From contig JAISYI010000001.1 in NCBI GenBank assembly GCA_031269995.1, forward strand, positions 1 through 33,226: a stretch of DNA of 33,226 nt, in the 5' to 3' direction. Source of the stretch: Holosporaceae bacterium (lineage in GTDB: Bacteria > Pseudomonadota > Alphaproteobacteria > UBA3830). Under the pieces are notes generated by a model. That model ran no database searches, was not told the DNA's origin, and was given only the letters and a program-made list of their open reading frames with translations. The translations under genes were made by a program, and so were the position numbers. Below, piece after piece: positions 8,619 through 16,312 of this stretch; position 1 is the first letter of the stretch, and every line of letters begins with the position of its first letter.

Positions 8619-11087
8619 ATGAAAGCTTGGTCTAAAACAGATTTGATTGGCTTATTGCTCGTAATCTTCGGAATAGTTTCCTTCCTATTCTCCAATTCCG
8701 TCTGGCTCGCCTCTATCTCAGCGCTATTGGCTTCCTTAAGCCTTCTTCTCAGCGTCTATGATGCAAGATACAGTGTATCCAAGTATAGAAACCTATTGTG
8801 TCACTACCAGGCGGTGCTCTCCTCATCGGAAAACAGTTGGGTCGCCTGGAATGGCAACGATGAATACATTGGGGCTTCAAAGAAATTGCGAATACTTCTA
8901 GGCATAAAACAAAATACCTTCATCCACATGGGAGATATCCTGTCATCTCTGGATTCAGACGATGCGGGTGAACTATCTCTCAATTTCAATAGGCTTAAAA
9001 AACAGGGAATGAATTTCACGCTTTTGGCAAAGACGAGGGCTGATGGGAAATTTCTACGAATCCATGGCTCTCGCATGATTATAAACGGCCTAGATACGTC
9101 GCTGCTCTGGTGTTCTGACGCTACCGAATCTATCAATCTTACCGATTCGATGGAGCAGCGTCTAGCTGCTGTTACACGACGCTTGGACTCCATGATGGAA
9201 ATCCTCGATGCTCTTCCAATACCAATCTGGCGACGTGGGAAAAATCTGAAAATTGTTTATTGCAATAAAACCTATGCCGATTATTTGAATAGCAACACTG
9301 AAAAAATTATTATGCAAAACACTCCACTGATACCGGGAAGTCTATTTGGTCATGGACATTCCCTCGCGGAAAATGCGCAAAAAACGCATCGGGAGCAGTC
9401 CATAGCTCAGTCTATCAGCATTGGAGGGGAAAGGAAGATGATACGCATACACGAGTGTCCAGCCGATGAGGAAAATTTTATCGGGTATGCCACAGACGCA
9501 ACTGAGGAAGAGAATCTTGCCAGCAATTTGGACAGAATCGTAACGGCCAACTGTGAAGTTTTGGAAAATTTGCCGACAGCCATTGTAGTATTCGGAGAAA
9601 ATACGCGAGTGGCTTTTTTCAACAGCGCCTACCAGAAGCTGATGAATCTAGAATCTGGGTGGCTGCGATCAAAACCAACCTACGGCGAAGTTTTGGATGA
9701 ATTAAGAAACAATAGATTGTTAGCCGAGCAGGCTGATTACCAGGCTTTTCGGAAAACCCAGCTGACGCTGTTTTCCTCTATTACCTCGGCCACTAGGGAG
9801 CTGGTGCACTTGCCGAATGGCAAGACACTACGCCTTTTGATTGCTCCCTACCCCCTGGGAGGACTGTTATTTATGTATGAGGATGTGTCAGATTCCCTGG
9901 CGCTGCAGCGGCAGAATAATACTCTCCTGGCAGTACATAAGGAAACCATTAATAATCTGCAGGAAGGAATAATGGTCTATGGTAGCGATAACCGCCTCAA
10001 AATCATAAACGATTCTATGTTGAAAATGTGGCGGTTGGATAAATTGGCAGTGGATTTGAAGGGTAAACACCTCTCAGAACTCTTAGATCATGTAAAAAAT
10101 GAACTGGATCATGGGCCCGATTGGAAAGAATTCCTGGAGAATGCCATTAGCAATCTTACAGATAGAATTACTAAGACCGGAACCCTCACTAAAAAAGACG
10201 GAACATCGCTGCTTTTTTCCTATATTCCTCTGCCGGATGGCGCACATATGCACAGCTTTACTGATATCACTGATACCTGCATGGTGGAGCAAGCAATAAT
10301 GGAGAAGGATCAGGCTCTGAAAGCCGCGCAAAAATTGCGGTCGGAGTTCGTTTCCGGTATTTCCATTGAGCTAAAAGAACCTCTAAACATATTAATAGGT
10401 TTCACAGAGTTGCTGTTTTATCAGTATTTTGGTTCTCTAAATGCTAAGCAACTGGAGTACTGCCAACACGTGCTGGGGGCATCGCATCAGCTATGCAAGC
10501 TCGTCACGGATTTGCAGGAAATGGTCTCTATAGACATGGATTCCTCCACCCTTGACCTTTCCCTATTTTCCATAAACGTTGCGGTGGATGAGGTCATTCA
10601 CAGCCTAGAGAAAAGAATCTGTGAAAAGAGTATCAATATGGAGAAAAACTATCCGACAGAGGAGGAAGTACGATTTAATGGTGACAGAACACGCTTTAAG
10701 CAGGCCGTGTACAATATTCTCAGTAATGCGATACATAGGACGCTTCCCAATGGGCGCGTGGACGTAGTAGTTATAGTCAACGAAGATGAATTGAAGATAA
10801 TAATTAAGGATGATGGTATCGGTTTTTCTGTTGATGAAGGCAAGAAAATTTTCAAACGAAGCAGAGCCGCGTACAGCCACGGAGAAAGCGATGGCATTAG
10901 CATGCCGTTCGCACGGTCCCTTATAGAGCTTCATGGTGGAAAAATGAGTATAACATCGGATATACGGGAAGGCACATGCGTTGTTTGCTCCTTCCCAATC
11001 AGTCAGAAGATACAGCAAAACGAAAAAGAAGAGACGGAGCAGCAGAAGCAGCCAGTTACGGCATTACAAGAAGCGGTCAACCTGTGA
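8619..11087 (+). CDS. DivL-like PAS/histidine-kinase-fold protein lacking the phosphoacceptor His
   Basis: 822 residues. Two hydrophobic helices at the N-terminus (about 10-55) are followed by several PAS-like modules (about 60-160, 190-285, 305-420, 430-550), a HisKA-like helix pair (about 570-640) and an HATPase domain to about 795. The segment usually reading SHELRTPLN reads SIELKEPLN, so the histidine position is Ile583 (ATT, 10365-10367). The N-box (NILSNAI) and G1 (DDGIGF) remain, but G2 is weak (ESDGISMP instead of a G-x-G-x-G run). Caulobacter DivL has tyrosine at this site and works without ordinary His phosphorylation, controlling the CckA-CtrA relay through DivK. The PAS-rich, membrane-anchored architecture and the replaced histidine suggest DivL rather than PleC or DivJ. 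Orthology is inferred. Confidence 0.75.
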   Translation: MKAWSKTDLIGLLLVIFGIVSFLFSNSVWLASISALLASLSLLLSVYDARYSVSKYRNLLCHYQAVLSSSENSWVAWNGNDEYIGASKKLRILLGIKQNTFIHMGDILSSLDSDDAGELSLNFNRLKKQGMNFTLLAKTRADGKFLRIHGSRMIINGLDTSLLWCSDATESINLTDSMEQRLAAVTRRLDSMMEILDALPIPIWRRGKNLKIVYCNKTYADYLNSNTEKIIMQNTPLIPGSLFGHGHSLAENAQKTHREQSIAQSISIGGERKMIRIHECPADEENFIGYATDATEEENLASNLDRIVTANCEVLENLPTAIVVFGENTRVAFFNSAYQKLMNLESGWLRSKPTYGEVLDELRNNRLLAEQADYQAFRKTQLTLFSSITSATRELVHLPNGKTLRLLIAPYPLGGLLFMYEDVSDSLALQRQNNTLLAVHKETINNLQEGIMVYGSDNRLKIINDSMLKMWRLDKLAVDLKGKHLSELLDHVKNELDHGPDWKEFLENAISNLTDRITKTGTLTKKDGTSLLFSYIPLPDGAHMHSFTDITDTCMVEQAIMEKDQALKAAQKLRSEFVSGISIELKEPLNILIGFTELLFYQYFGSLNAKQLEYCQHVLGASHQLCKLVTDLQEMVSIDMDSSTLDLSLFSINVAVDEVIHSLEKRICEKSINMEKNYPTEEEVRFNGDRTRFKQAVYNILSNAIHRTLPNGRVDVVVIVNEDELKIIIKDDGIGFSVDEGKKIFKRSRAAYSHGESDGISMPFARSLIELHGGKMSITSDIREGTCVVCSFPISQKIQQNEKEETEQQKQPVTALQEAVNL

Positions 11088-11148
11088 TCAAGTTACTATA
11101 AAATGGCAGAGACGGTCGGAAAAAGTTACATATTTTTCTAAAGAATGT

Positions 11149-11817
11149 TTAAAAATCCAGCTCCTGATAGTAGCCCGGAGGGGCAATATTTTGAATCCTA
11201 TCCTGAAGGATACTTCGAAATGATGGGCGAGATTTTATCCGCACATACCAATCTTTTACATCAGGATAATCTTCCCAGCTAATAGCGCCGAGATAATCTA
11301 CACAGGATATATGGGCAGCAGCGACAATATCCGCTAGAGAAAATTCATCGCCTGATAACCAGTTTCGACAGTTCGCTAATTTCGATATGTAATCAAGATA
11401 TTTTTTCATCTCGATGACTCCCTTTCTTATGCAAGCTGAATCAGGAGATGACTTTTCGAGATATTTTTTGATTACCTTCTCAAATACGATATTTTTCGTA
11501 ACATCTGCGAAGAACATTTCATTAAACAGCGCTATAATTCTACGCGCCTCTGCTTTTTCCTTCTGTGTTAGTCCTATAAGCGAATTGGCTCTATATGACT
11601 GCTCCATATGCTCCACAATTGCGTACCAGCCCTCCAGCACGATCCCATCCATATCTACAAAAGTCGGAAGATCGGAAAACGCATGATGTTTGGAAAAAAC
11701 ATGCTTTCTTTCCCAGGGAGTATCCACAATCACCTCATGGTCCAGAGTCTTTTCTCTAAGATAAACTCGAACCTGCCGCCCAAAGGCGCAGAGCGGATAA
11801 TGATACAACCTACGCAT
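11149..11817 (-). CDS. fzlA: GST-fold protein, probable FtsZ-associated FzlA
   Basis: 222 residues with an N-terminal thioredoxin-like half (MRRLYHYPLCAFGRQVRVYL, then LPTFVDMDG) and an alpha-helical GST C-terminal half with WLSGDEFSLADI. The N-terminus MRRLYH-PL, the VxVDTPWER-like segment and the acidic tail ending PPGYYQELDF resemble the alphaproteobacterial division protein FzlA, which binds FtsZ filaments and promotes septal synthesis. In Caulobacter the extreme C-terminus of FzlA is functionally essential, and such a tail is present here. No clear Shine-Dalgarno is seen. The gene converges with the DivL-like gene 61 bases away. A generic glutathione S-transferase is the alternative; family fold is certain, the FzlA call likely. 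Confidence 0.7.
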   Translation of the reverse strand: MRRLYHYPLCAFGRQVRVYLREKTLDHEVIVDTPWERKHVFSKHHAFSDLPTFVDMDGIVLEGWYAIVEHMEQSYRANSLIGLTQKEKAEARRIIALFNEMFFADVTKNIVFEKVIKKYLEKSSPDSACIRKGVIEMKKYLDYISKLANCRNWLSGDEFSLADIVAAAHISCVDYLGAISWEDYPDVKDWYVRIKSRPSFRSILQDRIQNIAPPGYYQELDF

Positions 11818-12069
11818 GATAAATAGAGTATAGGAGAAAACTGGCTGCTAAACAATCCCAGAAACCGGACGCGGTGTGTTGAGGATAATTGGACCCCGGA
11901 TTGCAGCGCAGGGACTCCCAAAAGGCCGTTCAGCAGGACCAGCGGAGAAATCGGCCCGGCGGCCGTTGGCAATAGCTAAACAAATCCAAAACTCCCGGGA
12001 CCGGGCGGGTTCCGGCAGGGCGAGGGTCATTGCCATCGGCAAAGCCTGTTTATACCGAAGGAGGAAAAC

Positions 12070-12090
12070 CACACCCGAACGATGGGTGTG
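12070..12090. repeat. Perfect 7-bp hairpin in the GC-rich tail
   Basis: CACACCC (12070-12076) and GGGTGTG (12084-12090) are separated by a 7-base loop. On the plus strand GGAGG lies just upstream. No T-run follows on either strand, so it is not an obvious terminator. Confidence 0.5.
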
Positions 12091-12141
12091 ACGTTGACCT
12101 TCGTGGCGGTCTGCGCGGAGAACCGTCCCAAGTATTCAGCC

Positions 12142-12165
12142 GCGTCACCAGAGGCGTCACCAGGC
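12142..12165. repeat. Two-copy 12-base tandem repeat
   Basis: GCGTCACCAG occurs at 12142-12151 and 12154-12163, a 12-base period. In the minus-strand frame that continues past the TAA of the GC-rich gene this encodes G-D-A-S then G-D-A-A. A period divisible by three is consistent with former coding sequence. Confidence 0.5.
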
Positions 12166-12191
12166 CTGTTTTTCCCGTGCTCATTAGTTTC

Positions 12192-13265
12192 TTATTCGGT
12201 CTCTCGGGACTCCAGCCATTTAGCGAAGGACTCCAGCGCCGTCAGTTGGCGTATCGTTGCGGCTTCCTTGCGACCGAAGTAAGCTCGGTACGAGCCGAAG
12301 AGCTGAATCGCTCTGCCGCACGTTATCCCAAGGCGGTACGCGCGCGTCGCCCGAGAAGCCTGACGAATGAGTGTTGAAACGCCGTGGTAGCTGCGTCCGT
12401 CGCGCTGGAACGTCACTTTGGGGTCGGCGCCACGCAGGACCAGCTGAGTCAGGTGTTCCAGGGTGGTCTCCCGCGGGAAGGTATCGCGGCCGTACGGCGT
12501 TGGCACGTTAAAAAGTAATGCAAGGACGTTCCTCGGAACAGCCGAATTTTTATCCGTCAGTAACAACTCTTTTTGAGCGGGTGAGCCATGCAGCCAGACA
12601 GGCGCGTACTGGCCGATAGACAGAGTTCGCTGGTCGTTCAGAGCGTGCATGCTCGCCAACGTCTCTGGCCGTATACCCCCGATTTGGTCGCGCAGCGCTT
12701 CGGAGCGGCCGCCCGTCTGTGTTGGTATTTCAGCGATCGGGTCAGCCGGCTCGTGCCCCTCGGCCGACTCGGGTAGCAGTCTCAGTATTTGTGCCACTCG
12801 GGCGGCGTACGCAGTTGTCCTCGGTACGTACCTCCGCCGCCCGTCGCGCACCGTAGGTTCCGGGTACGGCCGGATGATATCCGCCAGGGCGGTGAGCCTA
12901 TGCGCCCTGAAGGGTGGCGGAGTATCCATCCATTGTGCGTAAGCGTCGTCGTCTGGGCCCTCGCCGAGGCCCGACCACGCGGCGAGCTCGGCCGCAAGCT
13001 CAGGCCTCGGGGCCGCGTCGCCGGTTTGGGCTGGAGCCTCCGCGAACCCAGCGTCGCCGGCGCCTGGCGCAGGGGCGAGCCATGGGCTGTGTTCAACCTG
13101 GTCCAGGGTTCTCCCCGCCAGCGAGCGAAGCGCAGCCGTGCGGCCCGTTCTCCCGGGTGCCAGTTCACCGTCCGGCCTAGGCAACATGCCCTGAACTGCC
13201 GAAAGACACGCGGCACACCCTAGAAACCCGACTATAGGGTTTCTATAACTTTTCATAACTTTCAT
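12192..13265 (-). CDS. GC-rich secreted orphan protein with an ankyrin-like motif
   Basis: 357 residues from the ATG at 13263-13265, which has GGAG nine bases upstream; a longer upstream reading from 13373 lacks such a site. The N-terminus (MKVMKSYRNPIVGFLGCAAC) is a Sec-type signal peptide with cleavage likely near residue 26. The mature part is rich in Ala, Pro, Gly, Arg and Glu and very GC-rich, while the signal-peptide codons look like the AT-richer host DNA. Near residues 275-300, LVLRGADPKV followed by a GVSTLIRQA segment resembles part of an ankyrin repeat. No enzyme motif was recognised. Composition unlike its neighbours suggests transfer or special selection, and a host-directed effector is one possibility. 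Function is unknown. Confidence 0.62.
   Translation of the reverse strand: MKVMKSYRNPIVGFLGCAACLSAVQGMLPRPDGELAPGRTGRTAALRSLAGRTLDQVEHSPWLAPAPGAGDAGFAEAPAQTGDAAPRPELAAELAAWSGLGEGPDDDAYAQWMDTPPPFRAHRLTALADIIRPYPEPTVRDGRRRYVPRTTAYAARVAQILRLLPESAEGHEPADPIAEIPTQTGGRSEALRDQIGGIRPETLASMHALNDQRTLSIGQYAPVWLHGSPAQKELLLTDKNSAVPRNVLALLFNVPTPYGRDTFPRETTLEHLTQLVLRGADPKVTFQRDGRSYHGVSTLIRQASRATRAYRLGITCGRAIQLFGSYRAYFGRKEAATIRQLTALESFAKWLESRETE
13221..13245. repeat. Perfect 9-bp inverted repeat within the signal-peptide codons
   Basis: TAGAAACCC (13221-13229) and GGGTTTCTA (13237-13245) with a 7-base loop. In the minus-strand mRNA it lies about 20 bases after the start codon of the GC-rich secreted gene. 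It is near the switch from AT-rich to GC-rich sequence. It could influence translation initiation or mark a recombination junction. Confidence 0.5.
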
Positions 13266-13468
13266 AGCAACTATCTCCATTGTTAATAAAACGCGCTCAA
13301 TGTACCAAAAAGAAACACCCAACGTCAAGAATAAAATTGCCACATAAAGATACAGCAAATTTTGGCGCATCAACTATTTCAGTTACTTAACCGCAAAGTA
13401 ATCACCAATAACGGACTGGTCTAGCATCTCTCTCTACATTGGTCTAGCCGTTTCTGGGATCTAAGACG

Positions 13469-14008
13469 TTAATAATTATTCGCTAGAATCCGGAAGTAAT
13501 CGCGCCGATGCTTACACACAGGACAAACCTCCGGAGCGTCGTCCGTCTCGAACAAATAGCCGCAGTTGCTACATTCCCACACGACCTTTTTCTCTCTTTT
13601 GAAAACGGCATCGGTCTGCAGGTTTGTCAGGAGCTTTTTGTAGCGTTCCTCGTGGTGTTTTTCAATCTCTCCCACAGCTTTAAAAAGGATGGCGATTTCC
13701 AGGAATCCCTCCTCTTCGGCCTCTCTGGAAAAACGAGTATACATCTGCGTCCATTCGTAGTGCTCTCCGCAGGCCGCATCCCTCAAATTTTCCATGGTGC
13801 CAGAAGTTGTGCCTCCATTAAGCAGCTTGAACCATATTTTGGCGTGTTCCTTCTCATTATCAGCTGTGTCTTCGAATATCTGGGCAATTTGGACATACCC
13901 CTCTTTCCTGGCCTTGGACGCGAAATAGGAATACTTGTTTCTAGCCTGAGATTCCCCGGCAAATGCTTCTCTGAGATTTTTCTCTGTCCTGCTCCCCTTC
14001 AAATCCAT
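13469..14008 (-). CDS. Rubrerythrin
   Basis: 179 residues. The ferritin-like four-helix domain (about 1-135) carries the diiron ligands in [30 protein letters not shown] and [12 protein letters not shown]-terminal rubredoxin-like iron site uses Cys146, Cys149, Cys162 and Cys165 (CSNCG ... CPVC). Rubrerythrin reduces hydrogen peroxide in the cytosol using electrons from NAD(P)H or ferredoxin reductases. It is commonest in anaerobes and microaerophiles. A strong GAGGAGG precedes the ATG. It is monocistronic, flanked by the GC-rich gene and the FMN-oxidoreductase gene. No reductase partner is nearby. Family call is very firm. Confidence 0.96.
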   Translation of the reverse strand: MDLKGSRTEKNLREAFAGESQARNKYSYFASKARKEGYVQIAQIFEDTADNEKEHAKIWFKLLNGGTTSGTMENLRDAACGEHYEWTQMYTRFSREAEEEGFLEIAILFKAVGEIEKHHEERYKKLLTNLQTDAVFKREKKVVWECSNCGYLFETDDAPEVCPVCKHRRDYFRILANNY

Positions 14009-14111
14009 CTTCTCCTCCTCACTTTCTTACATAGTTGCTTTCTATATAAAGGCTAACATCTCGGCGAGGACCTTAGCAAGCTATAGTTGCGTTAAAGAAC
14101 CAGTCTAAGAG

Positions 14112-15122
14112 CTAGAAAATGCGCTGCGCTAGAAACGATTCGGCCTCAGCGAGGAGTAGATGCACAATATCTTCGATTGATCTCTCATCTTTTACAATTT
14201 CCACGATTTGACCGGACATGAGCGAGCCGTGTTCCACATCGCCATCCTGGACGGCTCTACGGAGCGCTCCGGCCCAGAAATACTCCAGCGATAGCCTTCC
14301 CTCATCCAGCGTAATATCTCCCTTTTCAAATTTTGCCAGCATCTCCCTCTGTCTAATAATGAATTCCACTGTGGCAACATTCTCCAGTGCTCGAACCTGG
14401 GCAACAGGGAATTTTTTGTCCAATTGGATCGGTGTGACGGCATTTCTTCCACTTGCTGCTAATAGCGCATTTTTGAAATTCGCATGTGCGAGAGATTCTT
14501 TGCAACAGGCGAAGACTGTCCCCAGCTGACATCCGACGGCCCCGAGCTGCAAGAGGGCTGCGACGACTTCTCCTCGCAAAATCCCGCCAGCAACAAAAAT
14601 GGGATATTCACGCAGGTTCAGGAGGATGTCCTGGATCAATATCATGGTGGAAACGTGGCCAACATGCCCTCCGGCTTCACTTCCCTCGAGGATAAGGGCA
14701 TCAAGTCCGTATTTAAAAAGTCTTTTAGCGACGGCCAGAGTGGGCGCAAAGGTCAATACCTGAATACCATAGGAATGAATCTTTTCCATCAGAGGATTGT
14801 CAGGAATTCCTCCGGCCAGAATGATATGGGAGATTTTTGTTTCACCACAGATATCTATTAAATCATGCAATTTCGGATTCATCATGATGAGATTCACGCC
14901 GAAATTTTTGCTGGTTTTTCCCTGAGTTAATTCGATTTCTTTTTTCAACATGTCGCCGTTCATAGCGCCGGAGGCAAGAACACCAAAAATGCCGGCATTC
15001 GACATAGTCGATACCAGGTGTGCTTCTGAGATCCATGCCATGGCACCGCCAAGTATGGAATATTTGGAGCCGAGGATTTTTGATCCACGCTCCATGAGCT
15101 TTATGATCGATTCATTTTTCAT
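14112..15122 (-). CDS. FMN-dependent nitronate monooxygenase / enoyl-ACP reductase II-like
   Basis: 336 residues from the ATG at 15120-15122, which overlaps the lysC stop as ATGA; an in-frame start five codons earlier is less likely. The TIM-barrel FMN fold is evident: GGAMAWISEAHLV near the N-terminus, ASGAM, FGVNL, then LEGSEAGGHVGH with the phosphate-binding glycine cluster and the active-site His, and VAGGILRGEVVAALLQLGAVGCQLGT. This family contains both nitronate monooxygenases and FabK enoyl-ACP reductases; sequence alone does not settle which. FabK would matter if fabI is missing from the genome. The 4-base overlap implies translational coupling to aspartokinase. Family is firm, substrate uncertain. 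Confidence 0.85.
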   Translation of the reverse strand: MKNESIIKLMERGSKILGSKYSILGGAMAWISEAHLVSTMSNAGIFGVLASGAMNGDMLKKEIELTQGKTSKNFGVNLIMMNPKLHDLIDICGETKISHIILAGGIPDNPLMEKIHSYGIQVLTFAPTLAVAKRLFKYGLDALILEGSEAGGHVGHVSTMILIQDILLNLREYPIFVAGGILRGEVVAALLQLGAVGCQLGTVFACCKESLAHANFKNALLAASGRNAVTPIQLDKKFPVAQVRALENVATVEFIIRQREMLAKFEKGDITLDEGRLSLEYFWAGALRRAVQDGDVEHGSLMSGQIVEIVKDERSIEDIVHLLLAEAESFLAQRIF

Positions 15123-16294
15123 TGTCCTAGCCCGCAATATCTGTGCAACAATGTAACCGATTCCAGCAATTGATCTCTCAAAAGCGTGAGACCAATCCTA
15201 TGATCTGTCATGGTAAGTCCCAGAATCTCTATCTTCTTCTCATTCAACAGATTTACGATGGAATCAACGGTAGTCGCTGTGATAGAAGACCCCACAACGC
15301 TGACACGCGATAGATGCTTTTGCGCTACGACCTGGCGCAGGCTCTCAACATTATGACAATTTTTTAATATATTTAGTGCGGTTGCCGCTTTTCTTCTATC
15401 CACCAAAAGATCGATTCTGTTGGGGTTGCTGTTTTTCACAATCTCTGTTCCAATGTGATGCTCCTCTAGTATGGTGGAACAGGATTCAGGGTTGCGCTGG
15501 CAGATTACTCTCAACTGAGAGAGGGATGGGGTTATAGCTAATCCGCAAAAATCTCTGGAGGATGCTTTGCCAGAGATCAAAGTTCCGCTGCCGTCTACAA
15601 AGCAAGATGCAACCCTTACGGTTACACTACTCTTCATCGCGTAGGCGACCGATTGCTCCTGTAAGATTTTCGCCCCCTGTGCTGCCATCTCTAGCATCTC
15701 GTGATAGTTGATTTCATCGATCTTGCGCGCATTATGGTAAAAGTTCGGATCGACGGTATAGACTCCGTCAACGTCCGAGTAAATTTCACAGAGGTCGGCT
15801 CCGATAGCGGCAGCGATGGCCACTGCGGTAAGATCGGACCCGCCTCTTCCCAGTGTGGTTACACGATTTTCAGAGCTGATTCCCTGAAATCCACAAACCA
15901 CTGAAACGCCCTCGGACGACATATTCGCTGCCAAGTTTGCAGGATCAACCTTCCGAATAACAGCATGTCCATAATTATTGTCCGTAACGATCGGCACCTG
16001 CCAGGACGAATACGACCGCGCTTCCACGCCGATGTTTTTTAACGCAATCGCAAGCAATCCTGCCGTGACGAGCTCGCCGGAAGCCACCACACAGTCATAT
16101 TCCGGATCACCTTCATCAGTATTAAGACTGCGCGCATATGCAACGAATTTATTCGTTACTCCGGCCATTGCTGACACGACAACAATAATCTTATCCCCTT
16201 TGCTACGGGACCTAGCGACTATCTCTGCAACATGTTTTATTTTATCGATAGTCGCAACAGAAGTACCGCCGAATTTTTGTACCACAATGGCCAC
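15119..16294 (-). CDS. lysC: Aspartate kinase
   Basis: 391 residues starting at a GTG. The kinase core shows VVQKFGGTS, the GRGGSDLTAVAIAAA loop and EIYSDVDGVYTVDP. Two ACT-type regulatory segments occupy about residues 260-391, typical for monofunctional LysC. The enzyme phosphorylates aspartate as the first step to diaminopimelate/lysine, threonine and methionine. In a reduced genome it would mainly supply meso-diaminopimelate for peptidoglycan. It lies 18 bases after mipZ and overlaps the next gene by 4 bases, so it is inside a compact operon. Feedback regulation by lysine or threonine is expected from the ACT domains but not shown by the sequence. Confidence 0.96.
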   Translation of the reverse strand: MAIVVQKFGGTSVATIDKIKHVAEIVARSRSKGDKIIVVVSAMAGVTNKFVAYARSLNTDEGDPEYDCVVASGELVTAGLLAIALKNIGVEARSYSSWQVPIVTDNNYGHAVIRKVDPANLAANMSSEGVSVVCGFQGISSENRVTTLGRGGSDLTAVAIAAAIGADLCEIYSDVDGVYTVDPNFYHNARKIDEINYHEMLEMAAQGAKILQEQSVAYAMKSSVTVRVASCFVDGSGTLISGKASSRDFCGLAITPSLSQLRVICQRNPESCSTILEEHHIGTEIVKNSNPNRIDLLVDRRKAATALNILKNCHNVESLRQVVAQKHLSRVSVVGSSITATTVDSIVNLLNEKKIEILGLTMTDHRIGLTLLRDQLLESVTLLHRYCGLGQ

Positions 16295-16312
16295 GTATAT
16301 TCTTCCCTAGTT

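Larger units (their letters stand above)
11818..12191. other. GC-rich intergenic stretch without an assignable gene
   Basis: From about 11870 the base composition jumps to GC-rich and stays so into the next gene. Minus-strand codons continue in frame beyond that gene's TAA for 54 codons to a TGA at 12027-12029. A 7-bp hairpin and a 12-base tandem repeat lie inside. The part near 11818-11870 is ordinary AT-rich sequence before the FzlA-like gene. Short overlapping open frames exist on both strands, but none is recognisable. It may be a decayed 3' portion of the GC-rich gene or transferred DNA. Confidence 0.5.

Noticed and set aside
11870-12191. RNase P RNA or tmRNA
   Set aside because: I looked for the conserved RNase P core and tmRNA acceptor/tag signals on both strands and found none; the hairpin alone is not enough.
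12782-13223. Long overlapping open frames on both strands inside the GC-rich gene (144 residues each)
   Set aside because: They arise because stop codons are rare in GC-rich DNA. They lack good ribosome-binding sites and family resemblance, while the minus-strand secreted frame has a signal peptide and GGAG.
11870-13265. Insertion sequence carrying the GC-rich gene
   Set aside because: No transposase, no matching terminal inverted repeats and no target-site duplication could be seen at the two borders.
13266-13373. Upstream extension of the GC-rich secreted protein with a hydrophobic N-terminus
   Set aside because: The ATG at 13265 has GGAG nine bases upstream and a complete signal peptide; the extension has no such site and would give two consecutive hydrophobic segments.
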